From Onchocerca volvulus (Eukaryota; Nematoda; Chromadorea; Rhabditida; Onchocercidae): a stretch of DNA of 64,000 bases. Of the stretch, positions 51,874 through 63,660 are shown in pieces. Every line of letters starts with the position of its first letter. Positions within the stretch are counted from its first letter, which is position 1. Made by a program: the position numbers and the translations under genes. Below the pieces are notes generated by a model that saw only the letters and a program-made list of their open reading frames with translations, made no database searches and was not told the origin of the DNA. The DNA lies in assembly GCA_000499405.2 (NCBI GenBank), contig HG738137.1:26341832-26405831 (forward strand), in the 5' to 3' direction.

Positions 51874-54800
51874 ATTAATTAATTATTATTATTATTAATT
51901 ATTATTATTATTATTATAATATATATATATATAATAACAATAATAATCCTCAATCAGATGTATTCCAGAGACAACTTTTCTTTTTCCCTGTTTTTGCCCG
52001 ATTCTAAAGTATCCTTCATACTTTACCAAATCCTACCGTCAAATTTACCGGCTCATCAAAGAAAGTGAATAGAATAGCAAGGAACGAACCTTTCAGCTCT
52101 TTATTTTCACTCTTTATTAGTCATTATCATGGATTTTATTCCATTCATTCTCCTTCATGGATAAGCGCAGTTCATTTCATCGAAACAAATGAAGTAGGAG
52201 CAAATATGATGACGTTGGATTGGTTAAATCACTGACAAATAAGCTGACAACAGTTTATTTATTCCATAATTTTATTATTAAGTAGAATTCAATGATAATC
52301 CACTATTAGCTTATAGGATGTATCGAATTTTTTCTTAATTATCCATTTCTGATATTGCTAAATAGCCGAATGCAGAGATTTCATCATATGTTGCAAGTTT
52401 TGCTATATTCCTATCGTCAATGTATGATATTCGGCGAAGAAATGATAATTCGGATTTGTCTAAAAATGATTTAGGCAATAATTTTAAGAATCATTGAAAA
52501 TACTGCCTTTCAAGCTGCTATAAAAACACAAATAATTTGCGAAAAAAGAGAAAAAAAAAGTGCTAAAAGCATTTTCTTCCTCTATTATTTTCATAGATCT
52601 TTGCCTTGGAAGCTATTTGCTCATCGATCAGCAAAGGTCTTGCTCATTTCAGATGCGCACACAAATGCAACAGAGGTTAGAGATAAGGAACAAGCACCAC
52701 TCTTTTATTTGGCCCCAAAATCCACCGCGATTTCATTGTCAGATGTTGAGGATGATGAAGCTGGGCCTAGCAGCACAGAACTTCCCACAACATCCATACA
52801 ACCAACGCCATCGGCTTTGCAACGCACAGAATCAAATACAACGTTTCTTTCACGATTAAATGATCGATTACGACGTTCATTTCATTTGCCTTCAAATAAG
52901 CAATCCGCGAAATTCCTAGCAAGTGACGAAGTGGCGGTCAGTGAAGATTTGAAACCGTCGTTGCTTCACGAATCTCGTGACGTAAGGCTTTTCGTTAAAC
53001 TGTTAATTGTCAAGTCAGTATCATTATGGAAATTATAAATTAACTATATTAAGAAAATTAAGTAAATTTTGAATTATTGATTGATTTCTTTTATTCTGGA
53101 TTTTTGTGTTAATTCTTGCTCAGCAATATGACAATGAGGATTAATTAAATATCAAACCTTGAAAAAACATTATCTTACAATAAAGGTTTTATTATTGCAG
53201 TAATAGATTCATGAAGTAAAATAGATATAAATTAAAATATTATTCTTGGTTGAAGACTGAAGTCCCACATCAATAACTTGATAATGTGAAATATTACCAT
53301 TTATTTTAAGGAAATTCAGATTATCTATGAAATTTTCGAGAATATCAAATATCTTTCCATACGGCATTCTGATTGCAGGAAACATTCACGAGTTATGCTA
53401 ACATAAAGATCGTTAATTATGTTAAATCATACGATAGTATTGAATTGGTTCGACAAATTTTACAACGAAATCGATCTGTTGAAGTAAGAGTGTTGATGTA
53501 AGCAGTAAATAAAACTCTAAAGTCACTGATCATAATTATTCTAACTAGAGAGTGGATTAAAATGAAAATTGAAAAGTTTTGAACATCGTAAGGTAATAAA
53601 CTCCCAATCATTATTTGGAGCATTAAGCATAATTATCATAAGAAACTTTTACTGATATTCACTTTGTTAAGAATGATTGATTTTACCGAATCTGTAAGCT
53701 TGGTGGAATTGTTTGTGGTTTCAATTTAATTCTTTTTTTTTTTTTTGATTTCAGATAAAAAGACTGCTTCGAAAAACAAATTGGCCAATAGGGCACAAAA
53801 CACGAGCAAATTTATGGCAAGAAATCTGTAAATTGAACAATTCAGATTTCAATGCCTATAAAAATAGTTATGAATCTGAAGAACTGGAACAGCTCTCCGG
53901 TAATTCTTTTTTTTACTTTTTTATTTTACGGTTAATTATTAGCTTAATTTGTATTTCTTATGGCTGAATATAAGAGTGTATCTCATATGCAAGAAAACGT
54001 ATTAGCCTATAATCGGAAACCAGAAAGTTCTTGCTCTTCATTGTAATCCACTAAGGAAGAATTTTATTATTAGATCTTTACAGATATTATCAATTGAAAC
54101 TGGCTTTTTTGAAAATCAATTCAAATTTATTTAGAACGTTTTTTACCAAAAATCCGTTTCCTGCAATCTTCGGATACTATACATGATTGTTATGAATTGA
54201 ATGCAAATGGTTTAAGAGCACTAGATCGTCTCATTCGTAACTTAGACACTACAATGCCAACTTTAAATTATGCACCGGTTAGTATTTATCGATTTTTATT
54301 TATTTAATGTTGTTTTTTGACTCGCTAGATGTTACTCCAAAACAATTTGATGTGAACTATGTGAAAGGACTTGAAATACTTTCATATACTTTCACAGTAC
54401 TTCAGTCAAGCCATATTAAAATGAACTTACTTGTTGTCAATACTTCTTGTAATTATAACTCTTTCTTACAGTTGATACAACCCATACTTGCATTATTTTT
54501 GCATTATATGAGTGAGAATGATGCATATGCTTGTGTCGTTCGGATTCTTAAAAATCAATCAAATTATATGAAAGGTTCTGCTCTGGCAAGTAAAGCTGCG
54601 TCATACACATTACTTGCAGTTGTGAAGGTCCATAAGGTATGTTTTTTTCAGCCTTTTTTCTCTCTTTACTACTGATTTTTCAAGAAATTTTATTACTTGA
54701 ATTATTTGAGATGTTTTTTCTTTTTTTGAATTTATTCTTATTCTTTGCTGTTTTGTTTAATCAATTTGTTGCATTTTCTGTTTGCATAGTGCAGCACGTT

Positions 54801-56237
54801 TTACCACATTGATAATATTGGCTGCATAATGGATAAGATCATACATCGACTTTTGGTAAAAGTTACCAAGTATTAAAATATATCTTGATTATTGATTAAA
54901 TTAAATCAATTGAAATTGTCAAACTTTAGACAAACAATATCAAATATTATTATAGCAAATTTTCGTAAATTTCCTTTCCCGACCGTTCTAGCTTTTTTTT
55001 CCAGGCAGCAGTTTATAAAGCTTTGAAGACTTGGATTGGATCTTCAGACGAAAACATTTTGGCAAGAGCTTTGCAAAGTTGGCCGAGATGGATATTTTGC
55101 GCTTTACCATTTGAACACTTAATTTGTATTATTGATTGCTACTTATATGAAGGAAGCAAAATATTAATGAGGGTTGCCATCACACTACTCAAGATATGGC
55201 ACAAAAACACCAGAGTTGGCTTTGTATTTCCTTAAAAACATTTCCAGAAGTTGTTGAATTGTGTTGATAAAATTTTGCCGAAGTTTGTAATTGATTCCTC
55301 GGCACTTGTATGAAAGCTGTGGGATAGATAAATTATGAAAGAATCTAATTATGAATAATTTTACAAATTCTTTCCGAGTTAGGGGATTAATTAAATCATA
55401 TTTGGAAGTTTCAGTTGCCTAATAATGGTGAAATTTTTTGCGATTGCAATTTATGGAATTTAAAAAAATTTTTATCTTCAGATACCAGACGATTTGGCCG
55501 ATAAAACATGTCAACAACGAATTGATTTATTTGTGGAAAGGATTATTGAGAGCATCAAACATGGAAATATTTCTGTAACAGCTTTACTTGAGACTGCTAC
55601 AAGGATTCGTAATTTTAGTAGTGCGAAGATTGCCTGTTTTCAGGAAAAGTATGAAAAGATGGTAAATTTTGTTTTATTCAACTAGTTAATTTTTCTTTCT
55701 TTTTCTATGTTCAATATATATGAATTGAAGACTGGAAAATATGATTCCATTGAAAGGCAGAGCTGGTAATACAAATACAAAATTAGGATTTAGGAATTTT
55801 TCAAGTTAGAATTGCAACTAGCTCTAGTAGATATCTAGCACTGAACTTAATCCTTGAAGATATCTTTTCAGTTTTCCTGTTGAGCTATAAAGTTGAAAAT
55901 AAGAAAATCCATTCTCAGTATCGCAGTACGACAGAACAAAAGAAATAATTTTCTTTATTTAAATGAAATCAGCAAAAGAATAGTTTTTTTGAAACGGCTA
56001 ACCAGAGTAGAAGAAATGAAATTACAACTTAGCAAAACATCTCATTTCATGAAAAATATTTATACATTCTTTGCTATAGATCTAACATGTATTCATACAT
56101 AAATAAGACAGAAAGGCACTTCATCTATTTGTTTGTTTTTTGCTGTGTAAGGGGTCGAAGTTTTAACTGATGCAGTATAATTTTACATATTTTTCAGTTT
56201 AGTTGATTAATATATTTTCATATTCTCGGATATTTTT

Positions 56238-56275
<38 letters not shown>

Positions 56276-56276
56276 C

Positions 56277-56313
<37 letters not shown>

Positions 56314-57761
56314 GAGTTTTATAATTGAGAAATGGTTTGCAAATGTTAGATGTTTTCAGATTCTGAAATCAGAAGGTGCCGATCTTCCAGCGGCTGATTT
56401 ACCAGCCATGCATATAAAGCCGTTCATTTCAAGTATCGTTTCACCAGAAATTGCTTTTCAATTAATGTGTCATTTGCCGGAAAAATATCAGCTGAGAACT
56501 CCGATGCTAGTTTACCATCTTTGTGACGATGGAACCTCATTCTATCGTTTGTGGATGAAGTGAGCAAATATTTCGTTTCAGTATTGCAATTATTTAGATC
56601 ATAAAAATGGCTGAAATATATGAAGTTGTTTGCGTAAGCCTTCCGAAAAGATTATCATCAGGATTAAAATTCAATTTTCGCAGAATCGATGAGGCAGAAT
56701 CAACGTTGATAGTTATCAAAACTGATAAAAATGAAGTTTTGGGAGCTTTCTGTGATGAGCCGTGGGAAAATCGAACAAAGACACGTGAACGTGGAAGTGG
56801 AAAATACTTTGGTGGTGGCTTTTCCTTTGTTTGGAATTTAGATGAAAATAATCAATTGAATAAATATGGTTGGAAAGAAGGACAAGCAGAATGTTTTATG
56901 GCTGCTCCGTATGAGCGCGAGCCTACTGTTTTAATGGTACGTTATCCAATGTTCCACTTTGTTTTTGATATCAGCCATGTATACTATATTTCGTTCATAC
57001 ATGTTATTGTACATTTTATGCTGACATTATGATTTATAGAGATTGCGAATGTATTTCCTACATATTCCTCTTCTTACAGAAAAAAAAAATATGACAAGCA
57101 TTTGGTGTTTCTATCAGAAACTTGACAAAAAACCAATCTTATTTTAAAGAATGCTTAACTTATCTATAAATGAACGGACTTTTTTCCAATTTTTTGAATA
57201 ATTGATTGATTGATCGGTTGGTTGATTATTTGGAATCATTTAATTAAAACATATCTCTTATCATGTCGATGGAGTTTTCCTTTTACCTAGTTTTTATTTA
57301 TGGATTGACGCTGATTAACTTAGTCATTTTCTTCTTTCAGAACTGTTTAAGTTGGATGCCTGATCATCGGTCATTTTTTTCGATAAAGTCTACTATTTTG
57401 ATAAAGTAAATCAAATTTTTAATGTTAATCATTTCTTAATTTATAGATTGGTGGAAATGCAATATATATTATAGATGAATTGATAAATGGCTCAAGCTTA
57501 CCAAGCAATACATTTCGAAATCCAGAATTGGTGAAAGATGGTACATTTAAGATTAATGATATGGAGGTAATTTGTTATTGCAAAGTTCTTAGATATTGAT
57601 AAGCGAAACAGAATAATGATTAGAAGCATAGTTTTATAGGTCAAATTTTCTTTTCTTGAAATTGAGTCAAGGTTTAAAAAATCTGAAGTTTTGAAAACCA
57701 AAAGAATGAATAATAAATCAAAGGCCATTACTTTTTTCAGGTATTTCAAGTATCTGAATAG
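50988..57761 (+). CDS. TBC1D24: TBC/TLDc-domain protein, TBC1D24-like
   Basis: Rab-GAP-like and TLDc membrane-traffic protein; human and fly relatives act in synaptic vesicle trafficking. Twelve exons: 50988-51126, 52653-52981, 53379-53483, 53755-53899, 54135-54277, 54472-54636, 55005-55214, 55482-55661, 56360-56559, 56684-56936, 57447-57566, 57741-57761. All phases close; 669 residues, or 676 if Met at 50967 is used (human 559). The first about 155 residues are a nematode-specific acidic/Ser-rich region. The TBC domain runs from TNWPIGHKTRANLWQEIC through LNANGLRALDRLIR, FLHYMSENDAYACVVRIL to LYEGSKILMRVAITLLKIWH. The usual catalytic IxxDxxR and YxQ motifs are not seen, as in TBC1D24. The TLDc domain spans YQLRTPMLVYHLCDDGTSFY, KYFGGGFSFVW and GGNAIYI. 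The final exon is only 21 nt (VFQVSE, stop). Confidence 0.88.
51806..51948. repeat. Long (ATT)n microsatellite with (TA)n
   Basis: More than thirty ATT/TTA units, interrupted by AATT, lead into TA dinucleotides and AATAAT, in intron 1 of the TBC1D24 gene. It is probably length-polymorphic. Confidence 0.92.
56240..56312. repeat. Two long poly-T tracts
   Basis: Runs of roughly 36 and 33 T separated by CGGAT(T), in the TBC1D24 intron ending at 56359. The exact lengths are likely unreliable in assembly. Confidence 0.9.
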
Positions 57762-58361
57762 AAATGGAAGATTGAAAAAGAACTTAAAAGCGGAAGTGTA
57801 AAGAAATTTATAAAAACATATGGCTGAAGTGTAATGATTTTGTGACATATGTGATGATTTTTTGCCGTGATAATTTATATTTATGTGCTATATTTTGAAT
57901 ATTTTAATTTATTGCATCCAGTAACCGTTGTAAATACCCGAAAATTTCCGTGTGATACTTGTATTAGCTTTGATTGATGACAAAGCAGGTTGTTTATTGC
58001 ATAATAACATTCCATTATCTATCCGCTGCAACGATTCTCTCTTTCATGACGCTATTTGATTAACTATTAATTGGAATAATGAATTGATCCATCAGCTGCT
58101 TGATGCTATATCATTTTTTTAGGAGAATAAAAAAATTTGAATTTCGAATTGAAGAATTTCTAAATCTGTTGCAGTCAACAGGAAAATAAAATTTTTGAAA
58201 TATTCGAAAATTTACATAGCAAAATCTTGAAGAATATATGGACTACGAAATGCGCAATAATTTTTAAAACTTGAAAGTTCGGATTCGAGTCAAACTAAAA
58301 TTCGATGAAATGATGTATTGTCTGTGTTAATTGGTCAATTTTTAGGGATAGCTCCATAATA
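57762..58361 (+). other. Spacer between TBC1D24 and MPDU1
   Basis: 600 bp between two genes on the same strand. A TTTTTAG site about 17 nt before the MPDU1 start codon looks like a splice acceptor with no upstream partner exon, consistent with spliced-leader addition. No coding sequence supported. Confidence 0.5.
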
Positions 58362-60317
58362 ATGGAAAATTTTATTTTTTCCAAAATTGATCTACTGTTA
58401 CATTTCGTATTCCCAAGTCGATGTTATGAACTGATGCTTCTGAAATACAATTACCTCAATCGTAAGTATTTGATTTTTTGCCATAGTAGATGCTATATAA
58501 AAAACTCCGCAGGAAAGCCATGATAAGTAGTTGTTGCAACCGTCGGGAATAAATTTAGACTTGTGATTGTATCCAGAAATGAGCTTTAGAGTTTGATAAA
58601 TTAATGGGAAAATAAATTGGGGAAATTCCGTCCTGTTGGATAGCTTTGTGAATTCCGAATTATTACAAATTTGTGCGAATACCAATGTTATAAATCAGTA
58701 TAAATGTTAGCATTTTTTTTTTCACTTAATTTCAGCACTTTTGCTGATTTTCTGAATAGAGAGAGCTTGTTATTATTAGATGTAATGTAATGGATAGAAT
58801 TAAATTAGAATGGATTAGGGAGATACAATCGATGATGGAAAGATTATACCGTAATTTCTTTTGCAAGTTGTAATAAAGGATTGTTGTAGAACTTCTTATA
58901 AATCATTCAGTCGATTAGAGATAATAATCATCCAGTCAGGAATGTTTACGCTCAATTCCAGAAGAATGTATTTCGATGGTTATGTCGCGACTGCTTGGTC
59001 TTGGTATAACTCTTGGGTCAGTGCTTATATTCATACCACAAATTTTGAAAATTCAGTTTGCTCAATCAGGCGAAGGAATTTCATTGTCATCGCAATTACT
59101 GGGATTATTTGCATGTTTTGTAATAACTTCTTATAGTTACGCCAAGGGATATGTTTTTAGGTTTGTTTATTTTTAGTTTTATTTCCATTTTTTAAATAAA
59201 CTGTGCACCTGATAAATTCATCTTAGAAATTAGTTCCACAAACTAATGCTAAGAATGATGACTAATAAAAGTTTTTTGTTCGATTTAAGTGATTTATTGA
59301 TAGATTGTTAAATTCATGCTATAATTCATATTGAGTGTATTATTTCAGTCAATGGGGTGATTCATTCTTCGTGACAATCCAAATGATCATAATAATTATT
59401 CAAATTTTATGGTTTTCATCAAGACAAGCCCATGCAGCAGTATTTCTTGCATTTTGCTGGACAATTAGCTGTGCGGTAATGGGTGAATACATCTCAGTTG
59501 ACATGCTTGCATTGGTTCAGGCCATTACTATTCCAGTTGTTATTGTCGCCAAAGTAAGCCTTAAGAGTTTTTGTTAATTTAGTTGCTTGCCAATGCTGTT
59601 GTTAATTGATCGAGATGCCCTCATGTCTTTACCTTATTGTATATAATGTTCCAGGATATGAATGATTGAGGACTTAGATATCACTTAGTAATTAGGAAGT
59701 ATATAAATTAAATTGACTCAGTTCATCGTTTCAGTATTTAAAATTAAAAAAAAAAATTTTTTTTTTCTTGCATTCTGTTCATAAAATGCTGCATGAAATT
59801 CGAATCGAATATTCCACCGTAGTTTGAAGGAACTAGCGATAAACTAATGTCAGAGCAATGTAAAGCATATACTCTTAGAAGCTGTAAACTATTGAGGAAT
59901 ATTATGGCAGATGAGTCAAATATGAGGCCCATACGATGAGTGAATTAGATAGCATTCAGGATGTAAAAAAAGAAAAATTACGACCTGTTGGGATACATTT
60001 CGTAGTGAATGGCTTCTAATATTCAATAGAAAACATTGTTATTCTCATTCACAATCATCTTTTGCTTCGTATATTTTCATTTCCAGTTTTTACAAATTTG
60101 GACAAACTATCAGCAGCAAAGTACTGGCCAACTATCAGTGATCTCACTGTCCCTCCAGTTCACAGGATGTCTGGCCCGAATATTTACTTCCTTGAAAGAA
60201 ACCAATGATCAACTGGTGATTATTAATTACATTATCGCCGCTTTATTAAATGGCATAATTTGCGTCCAATATTTTCTCTACAGGAACAGTGCAAAAATGA
60301 AAAAAAAGGTGTCTTAA
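58362..60317 (+). CDS. MPDU1: Mannose-P-dolichol utilization defect 1 protein (MPDU1)
   Basis: ER multispanning PQ-loop protein required for use of dolichol-phosphate mannose and glucose in N-glycan and GPI assembly. Four exons, 58362-58461, 58962-59160, 59349-59553 and 60087-60317, close in phase to 244 residues (human 247). The N-terminus carries the family RCYELML block; the first PQ-loop is GLGITLGSVLIFIPQILKI (Pro59-Gln60), followed by SGEGISLSSQLLGL. The second half has TNYQQQSTGQLS, then LARIFTSLKETND, very close to the human NYHNGHTGQLS and LARIFTSIQETGD blocks. Several hydrophobic helices fill the rest, and the C-terminus is a lysine-rich tail (KMKKKVS), a possible ER-retention type signal. 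AATAAA at 60398-60403 lies about 80 nt past the stop. Confidence 0.92.
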
Positions 60318-61892
60318 GACATACTATTAATGATTACACTATTCATTATTATGATTTATTGTGTAAAATGGTATTTTTGTTCCGCTTATTAGTCTATAAT
60401 AAAAATAAATAAAAAAGAATGTTGCGAAAAAAATGCTTAGCAAATTTTCAGCATTAGATGCATTGTTCAAATCTACTGGAATTCCTGGACTTGGAAAAAA
60501 TGATCGCAAGGCTTGCATTTAACAGTCAGTGAGGATTTTTCAACTCTTTTCCAATCAAACGAAGTTACTTTAAATCTTTCCAAAAAAAGAATTCCTAAGC
60601 AATATTTGTTTTGCGATATCTCCTTCACCTGGATATTCTGCTGAACTTCTCAAATGTCATGAAATTACTGAGTCTCTCGGTTTATAAGCGCTATAGATTT
60701 GCGGATATTCCAATTTATCGACTCTGAATCAATTTCAGATTCGATTCTTGAAGAGACAGAATTCATTTAAAAAGATAATGCATTGCACAGGAAAGAATTT
60801 TGTGCCAGTTGTAATCAATAATGATCAACAGAGTATAACGAACAGTTCTCGCAAATATTATGCTAATAAAAGATGTCATCATTTAATTGACAACTTTTTC
60901 AATTATTGCTTATTCTCGAGCGAATATTGATTGAGAAAATGTTGCATATATTTATGCGGTAATAGCAGTCTACGTTAAAATTTCTCGATAGAATGAAAAA
61001 TTGGGCTGATCAAGAAATGGAAAAAGGAAATTTTTTATATTTTGTTTTATTCGTTATCGATGTATTTCTCTGGCTATAATTTAGAAGAAAAAAAAAAAAA
61101 AATCTGATTCTCATTATAAATGTTCTTTTCTTGACTTCGATTACACCTTACAGGCGCATATGTAAAATTTTTCCGGTAAACAGTCATTGTGACTGAATTT
61201 TATGCACTAAATGGTACTGTACTTATAGTTATAACTATATGAATAAATCTGTCCGATGGAACCTGCCCTTAATGGCCAACAAAAACCGACTTATTCCTCC
61301 CACAAGCACTTATCGTCGAATCAAAGCCTTGTAGGGCCGGTTGGTATTTCGTGGTTGGTAATCTGTTTAGAAAAAAGAATTTTTGTTTGAATTTTGTTTG
61401 TAGAGTACTTTTTGTAATTTTTGTAATTTCAAAAAATAATTTCTGAGTAATTTTTTGCTGACTATATTCCACTAGTGGTATGTACCATATATGGAATTTT
61501 GTTTAAATTTAGAATTTTGTTTTGCTTTTTTGTCTTGTTTCATCAAATTTGCTGATTTTTAGCTAAAATTAAGCCAACGAACAAATTTAGTGCTAAACAT
61601 AGCTGGCATCCATCCTTATGTTATGTTCATTTGTTTAGATGTGGTTGTTAGGCATATATTCATGTATTTATTAATTATATCACAATCCACTGAATAAAAA
61701 AAGTCATCATAAAAGCATTTAAATAGAACTTCGAATTCTTTCTGCTTTTTTTTTGGCTTTAGTTTACACTAAGTGCTGAAGAGTCGTAATGGCCTCTTCT
61801 AAATTTCAAGATTAAATCAGAATAAATAAGTGAGAAATTGTTCAACTATTTCGTCCGAAAGATTTTTTAGAATATTATTTAATTGGCGAACA
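60318..61892 (+). other. Spacer between MPDU1 and TIMM29
   Basis: 1.6 kb without a supported gene. It starts with the MPDU1 3' UTR. It ends with a TTTTTTAG acceptor-like site at 61870, 22 nt before the TIMM29 ATG, again suggestive of trans-splicing. The open frame at 60748-60930 has no family resemblance. Confidence 0.5.
60398..60403 (+). promoter_or_regulatory. Polyadenylation signal of MPDU1
   Basis: First AATAAA of an A-rich cluster, about 80 nt downstream of the MPDU1 stop codon. Confidence 0.55.
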
Positions 61893-63274
61893 ATGGCATT
61901 TCTGAAACGATGGTGTTTCACCTTCGTAGATTATTGGAAAATGGTCGGAAATGATTATTTGGTAGTCATTGGAGATCTGTTGAAAGATGCGAAAACAAAA
62001 CCGATCATAACAGCGATTAAACTATTACCATTGGGTGGTGCATTTTATGCTTACAAGACGAATCCAACTGAAAGGTATATTTTCGTACCGAAGATATTCT
62101 GCATAAAATGTTATTCATTTATTTTTGTAATTCGATGTTATTTATATTTCCTAGACAGTTAGAACTTCTCCCTCGTGATTTTTCACGTATGAAAATAACA
62201 GGTCCGGAAATAAATGATGCTTTATTACCAAATTTCTTAGAGATTTTTTTCACTCGAAGTGCATGTCTTTTCCGGAAATTATATAGTTTTCATATATGTA
62301 TGTTGTTAATGTTCTTATCCATAACTAATTTAAACTATTTTTGTCGAAGTGCATCTATTTAGGTAACGGCGAGGTTTCTGCACTAAATTTAATGGAAGAG
62401 ATCTTATACATTTTAATACTTCAACAATTTTTTTACAGAGACATGCTCAATTCATTGGTGGAAAGAAGACGACAAATGGTACTTTTACCAAATTCAATAC
62501 ATAATGAAAAAGCGGACGAAGAGATTGCATCGCGTACCTTGTACATAGATCAAAATCGACTTAAACTTATTAATTGCATTCTGTTTTCCATTCTTATAAA
62601 GCTACCTGATAGTGATGACGTAAGACACTTTATTCCGTCATTGATGGTGTTTTAATATTTCTTTGCAATTTCTTTCAGAATTTGCTCTGTCTTTCCCCTA
62701 TTATTCTGAATTTGTTATATAACTATTCCAATGTAAAAGATTTTGACCATTTTAAACTCAAAGGTTTAGGTAACCAAAAATTATTAATATAAGATTTTTG
62801 GAGAATAAGATTTTCGAGAGTTCTGAAAGGAGAATTAGTAGTGTGTTAAATACTTCGCTGCTCTGAAATGGGATAATTCTATTGATAATGAGTGGAAATA
62901 ATTCTATTGATAATGAGTGGAAGTGTACGATAGATTATCTACGACATTACTAGAAATTTTATACAAAAAAATTGGAAATTCGTGGTTGAGGAATATTTCA
63001 GATCAATCTCCCAGATTGAAGAATGTCTGATAAAAAAACAAGTGCAGAAAACTTCATCCTAAGAATAATCAGGAATTCCCACTAACATTTATTTCATTTG
63101 CAGGTATGCCTGTATGAAAATCGAGATTCCATTTTGAGGCGATGGTGGTGGCAGCGATACGATGATATCATTGATATTGGAGCTTTCAATAAATGGCTTA
63201 AGCTTGGGAAAAGTTTCGAAAATTACGATATTAATGAGAATGAATTCAGTAATCCTATCAGCAAATTTGCATGA
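61893..63274 (+). CDS. TIMM29: TIMM29-like subunit of the mitochondrial TIM22 carrier translocase
   Basis: Inner-membrane protein linked to TIM22 and the import of multispan carriers. Three exons, 61893-62074, 62439-62619 and 63104-63274, close in phase to 177 residues (human 260). Exon 1 has a basic, aromatic N-terminus (FLKRWCFTFVDYWK), the LLKDAKTKP segment and a short hydrophobic helix (LLPLGGAFYAY). Exon 2 carries LLPNSIHNEKADEEI, matching the human LLAPATRNRESEAF block. Exon 3 holds the family signature: CLYENRDSILRRWWW, then DIIDIGAFNKWLKLG and DINENEF, collinear with human DVGFVGRWWVLG and DINDDEF. The protein ends soon after, so the vertebrate C-terminal tail is missing. AATAAA lies 36 nt past the stop. 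An extra splice-flanked open block at 62155-62297 in intron 1 is discussed in the findings. Confidence 0.82.
62873..62922. repeat. Perfect 25-bp tandem duplication in TIMM29 intron 2
   Basis: Two exact adjacent copies of a unit that begins ATAATTCTATTGATAATG and ends AGTGGAA. Confidence 0.9.
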
Positions 63275-63309
63275 ATGTTCGGGAATGAGCTATGCCGCCA
63301 AACTTTTTT

Positions 63310-63315
63310 AATAAA
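63310..63315 (+). promoter_or_regulatory. Polyadenylation signal of TIMM29
   Basis: AATAAA 36 nt past the TIMM29 stop codon; no closer candidate is seen. Confidence 0.55.
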
Positions 63316-63526
63316 AATAACATAATTTAAATTCTTGATTATCAACAGCTTAACATGAATATTATCAATTCAGTTAAACATACATTCTTTTAAGTCAAAT
63401 TTTCTATTGCGAGGAAAACAGTCCTCTTTTACATATGAACATTTTCATCTTTCTTTTCTTAATAATCAAGACGATTTGAGAAAAGATAAAAACAACTAAA
63501 TTTAGAGATGAGGATCATTTCGTAGT

Positions 63527-63660
63527 CTAAGAATTGCCATTTTCTTCTGTATCAGCGCACCGAAAATCAGCGCATGCTGTTACTGCACGTGAAAGATCGA
63601 TTATAGAGTCTGGTGATGGCCATCGACTGGCTGCCATAACTGCAGCATTAAGTAAATTCT
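63527..63660 (-). CDS. Terminal exon of an unidentified gene entering from the right
   Basis: On the minus strand an ATTTCAG acceptor is followed by 44 codons and a TAG stop (AAVMAASRWPSPDSII, DLSRAVTACADFRCAD). Codon use and helical, alanine-rich composition look coding, and the acceptor fits the neighbours. The family is not recognised, and no convincing preceding exon was found between 63661 and 64000. It would be convergent with TIMM29, leaving about 250 bp for both 3' UTRs. Confidence 0.45.

Noticed and set aside
52560..52859. 99-codon frame over TBC1D24 exon 2
   Set aside because: It is out of frame with the conserved product; the strong CATTTCAG acceptor at 52652 restores the true frame with exon 1.
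62108..62362. Separate 84-codon gene in TIMM29 intron 1
   Set aside because: It lacks a distinct promoter or family; its first half is better considered as an optional exon of TIMM29.
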